Below, one piece after another: positions 62,564 through 64,000 of a stretch of DNA of 64,000 nucleotides; within the stretch, counting starts at the first letter, position 1; the number at the start of each line of letters is the position of its first letter. The stretch spans positions 1 through 64,000 of the forward strand of contig CAKZLB010000040.1 of assembly GCA_937124965.1 (NCBI GenBank), written 5' to 3'. Below the pieces are notes generated by a model. That model saw nothing but the letters and a program-made list of their open reading frames with translations, was not told where the DNA came from and made no database searches. This DNA is from an uncultured Bacteroidota bacterium (GTDB lineage Bacteria > Bacteroidota > Bacteroidia > NS11-12g > UBA9320). Position numbers and translations under genes: made by a program.

Positions 62564-63754
62564 GTGCCAAAACTAAATCCATTTCAAGCCTTACAGGCAA
62601 AACCAGAATATATTAGCCAAGTTACTGCTAACTCTGCAAATTTTGATTCAGATTCTGAAATTGCCGCAGAACTGAAGAAAAATCCGCTGTCGTTTTTGCA
62701 CGTCACCAGAAATCACCTTCTGCGCAGTGAAAATGTCCAATCTTTGTCCACTTTGTTCGAGAATTCAAAAGAGTATTTTTCTCAATTAATTGAAAAAGAA
62801 ATAGTTAAGCCTACTGAAGGTGATATATTTTACGTATACAGGCAGACCCACGACGATGTTTCACATACAGGAATTATTGGACTTTGTGATATTGTGGATT
62901 ATCAACGCAACAGAATTCGCAAACACGAACATACAAGACCAAGTACTGAAATGTTTGTTGCTAACTTGATGGAAACGGTTAATATGATAGGTGAACCACT
63001 TTTATTAAGTCACCATCATAAACAGTCATTAGAAGATTTGCTTCGATGGGTAATTCAAACTGAGCCAAATATTTCTTTTGAGAAAAAAGGGAAAGGACAT
63101 CAGATATGGGTAATAAACGATCCAGATATTATCCGTGCTATTCAAACAGAGGTTGGAGCAATGGAAGACTTCTATATCATGGATGGTCACCATAGAGCTG
63201 CGAGCGTTTCAAACTTATACCACGAATCTGAAGATGAATCGAAACGATACTGTATGGCATATTTGCTAGACTCTAGTCAACTTAAAATCAGCTCGTTTCA
63301 TAGGCTAGTTAAAGTAGATTCTATGAATGACGTTGTACTTTTCGAACAATTGAGAAGTCATTTTTGGGTTGAAGAGGTTCCTGATTATGCAGTTCATCCA
63401 GAGCATAAAGGAGAGTTTATATTAAAGTGTTCGTCAGGAAGTTACAGGCTTCAATTAAAAGAAGCTCGTGAGCAATTAGATGTTAGAGAGCTCGAGAATC
63501 ACGTTTTGTCAAACATCTTTCAAATTTCAGATTCAAGGTTAGATGATCGAATATCGTTTATAAGTACTCAAGATGAGCTAACCGATGCTATCATTGAGTC
63601 ACAATTGCCAAACACCTATCTATTTCTGCTTCATCCATGCACATTTGAGGATATAGCGTTAATTTCCGATAATGACGAATTCATGCCACCAAAGAGTACA
63701 TTTGTTGAACCGAAATGCGATTCAGGTCTCTTTATTCAGCCATACGGAGAATAG
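62564..63754 (+). CDS. DUF1015 family protein
   Basis: A 396-aa protein beginning with GTG at 62564 (PKLNPFQALQAKP), 9 bp after serA. It has the DUF1015 features: PLSFLHVTRNHLL, YVYRQTHDDVSHTGIIGL, EHTRPSTEMFVANL and YIMDGHHRAASV. The family often lies with serA and serC in Bacteroidota and other phyla; a role as a serine kinase-like or accessory enzyme in serine metabolism has been suggested but is not settled here. Cytosolic. Confidence 0.9.
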   Translation: MPKLNPFQALQAKPEYISQVTANSANFDSDSEIAAELKKNPLSFLHVTRNHLLRSENVQSLSTLFENSKEYFSQLIEKEIVKPTEGDIFYVYRQTHDDVSHTGIIGLCDIVDYQRNRIRKHEHTRPSTEMFVANLMETVNMIGEPLLLSHHHKQSLEDLLRWVIQTEPNISFEKKGKGHQIWVINDPDIIRAIQTEVGAMEDFYIMDGHHRAASVSNLYHESEDESKRYCMAYLLDSSQLKISSFHRLVKVDSMNDVVLFEQLRSHFWVEEVPDYAVHPEHKGEFILKCSSGSYRLQLKEAREQLDVRELENHVLSNIFQISDSRLDDRISFISTQDELTDAIIESQLPNTYLFLLHPCTFEDIALISDNDEFMPPKSTFVEPKCDSGLFIQPYGE

Positions 63755-63861
63755 GCAACCATAAGTTGATTGCTCTAACCGTGCAGAAAATCATTGAAAT
63801 CACAGCTCTAGTTTAAGGCTGTTCAAACACATTAAAAGATAAATTGTGATTTTAAATTAAG

Positions 63862-63880
63862 ACCTCTGAATCACAGAGGT
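63862..63880. terminator. Terminator hairpin after the serine operon
   Basis: ACCTCTG (63862-63868) pairs with CAGAGGT (63874-63880), followed by TTTT. It lies about 100 bp beyond the DUF1015 stop and faces the convergent gene at the window's end, so it may serve both. Confidence 0.65.
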
Positions 63881-63899
63881 TTTAAGAAGTTTGTTGGCA

Positions 63900-64000
63900 T
63901 TAAGCAACTACTTGCTTAGACTCGATAGCCTTTCTGTAATAGCTATAACCAGCAAATAGGGCCACAGAAATCACAACATTTCCTAGTAAGGTCATCTTGT
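63900..64000 (-). CDS. Partial membrane protein at window edge
   Basis: A minus-strand frame ends in TAA at 63900-63902 and stays open to the right edge, translating to a single hydrophobic helix (NVVISVALFAGYSYY) and a polar tail (KAIESKQVVA). An internal ATG at 63995 could start a 31-aa protein, but it may equally be the C-terminal end of a longer membrane protein outside the window. No family can be named. Confidence 0.4.
   Translation of the reverse strand, partial: KMTLLGNVVISVALFAGYSYYRKAIESKQVVA

Overview
The window is AT-rich chromosomal DNA from a Bacteroidota bacterium, most likely a marine or freshwater member of the Flavobacteriales. Four things point there. There are C-terminal type IX secretion (T9SS) sorting domains at 43-45 kb and 51.9-54.5 kb. 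Several starts carry the Bacteroidota -7 promoter element TAnnTTTG. TolB-N/TPR/AraC regulators of a kind common in this phylum are present. A TonB-dependent receptor sits in a vitamin B12 locus of the Bacteroides BtuB/BtuG type. No rRNA operon, prophage, transposase or CRISPR array was seen. One tRNA gene, tRNA-Ser(UGA), is present.

Layout. 0-3 kb: a cut Crp/Fnr-like gene, a Fic AMPylase with two hairpin repeats beside it, and a secreted esterase with TPRs. 3-22 kb: an accessory stretch of membrane proteins, hydrolases, oxidoreductases (MDR, SDR), DoxX, three one-component regulators and two large paralogous TolB-N/TPR/AraC regulators (6.8-8.7 and 18.9-20.8 kb), the second in an operon with an MFS transporter. 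It also holds two paralogous serine hydrolases around an LRR lipoprotein and a DUF6326 tandem. 22-26 kb: outer-membrane barrels, a DUF2147 protein and a lipoprotein. 26-37 kb: mostly single minus-strand accessory genes, namely an orphan CdiI-type immunity protein, tandem PPK2 kinases, WG-repeat and MORN-like proteins, DUF1963, GNAT, a methyltransferase, a DinB-like protein, and Nnr.

37-42 kb is a sulfur locus: two tandem MBL-fold/double-rhodanese proteins diverge from a cystathionine gamma-synthase/lyase gene, which overlaps a PrsW-type protease gene by one base and is followed by a DUF2400 gene. 43-49.7 kb holds a T9SS-exported Omp28/thioredoxin-like protein, a thioredoxin-like protein, cysteine desulfurase, agmatinase, elongation factor P and heme oxygenase.

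49.9-55.5 kb is the most coherent system: a cobalamin riboswitch followed by four overlapping genes. These encode a BtuB-like receptor, a tandem-DUF4465 T9SS cargo (BtuH-like by inference), an uncharacterised T9SS-tagged surface protein and a BtuG-like beta-propeller lipoprotein. Together they should form a B12 capture and import apparatus on the cell surface. It is followed by a Tat-exported pirin behind a 20-bp perfect palindrome and by a TPR-class III nucleotide cyclase. 58.5-64 kb holds a small secreted protein, tRNA-Ser, a YihY/BrkB membrane protein whose conserved N-terminus lacks a usual start codon, and the serine operon serC-serA-DUF1015.

Functions are read from motifs and general knowledge of families; no database search was run.
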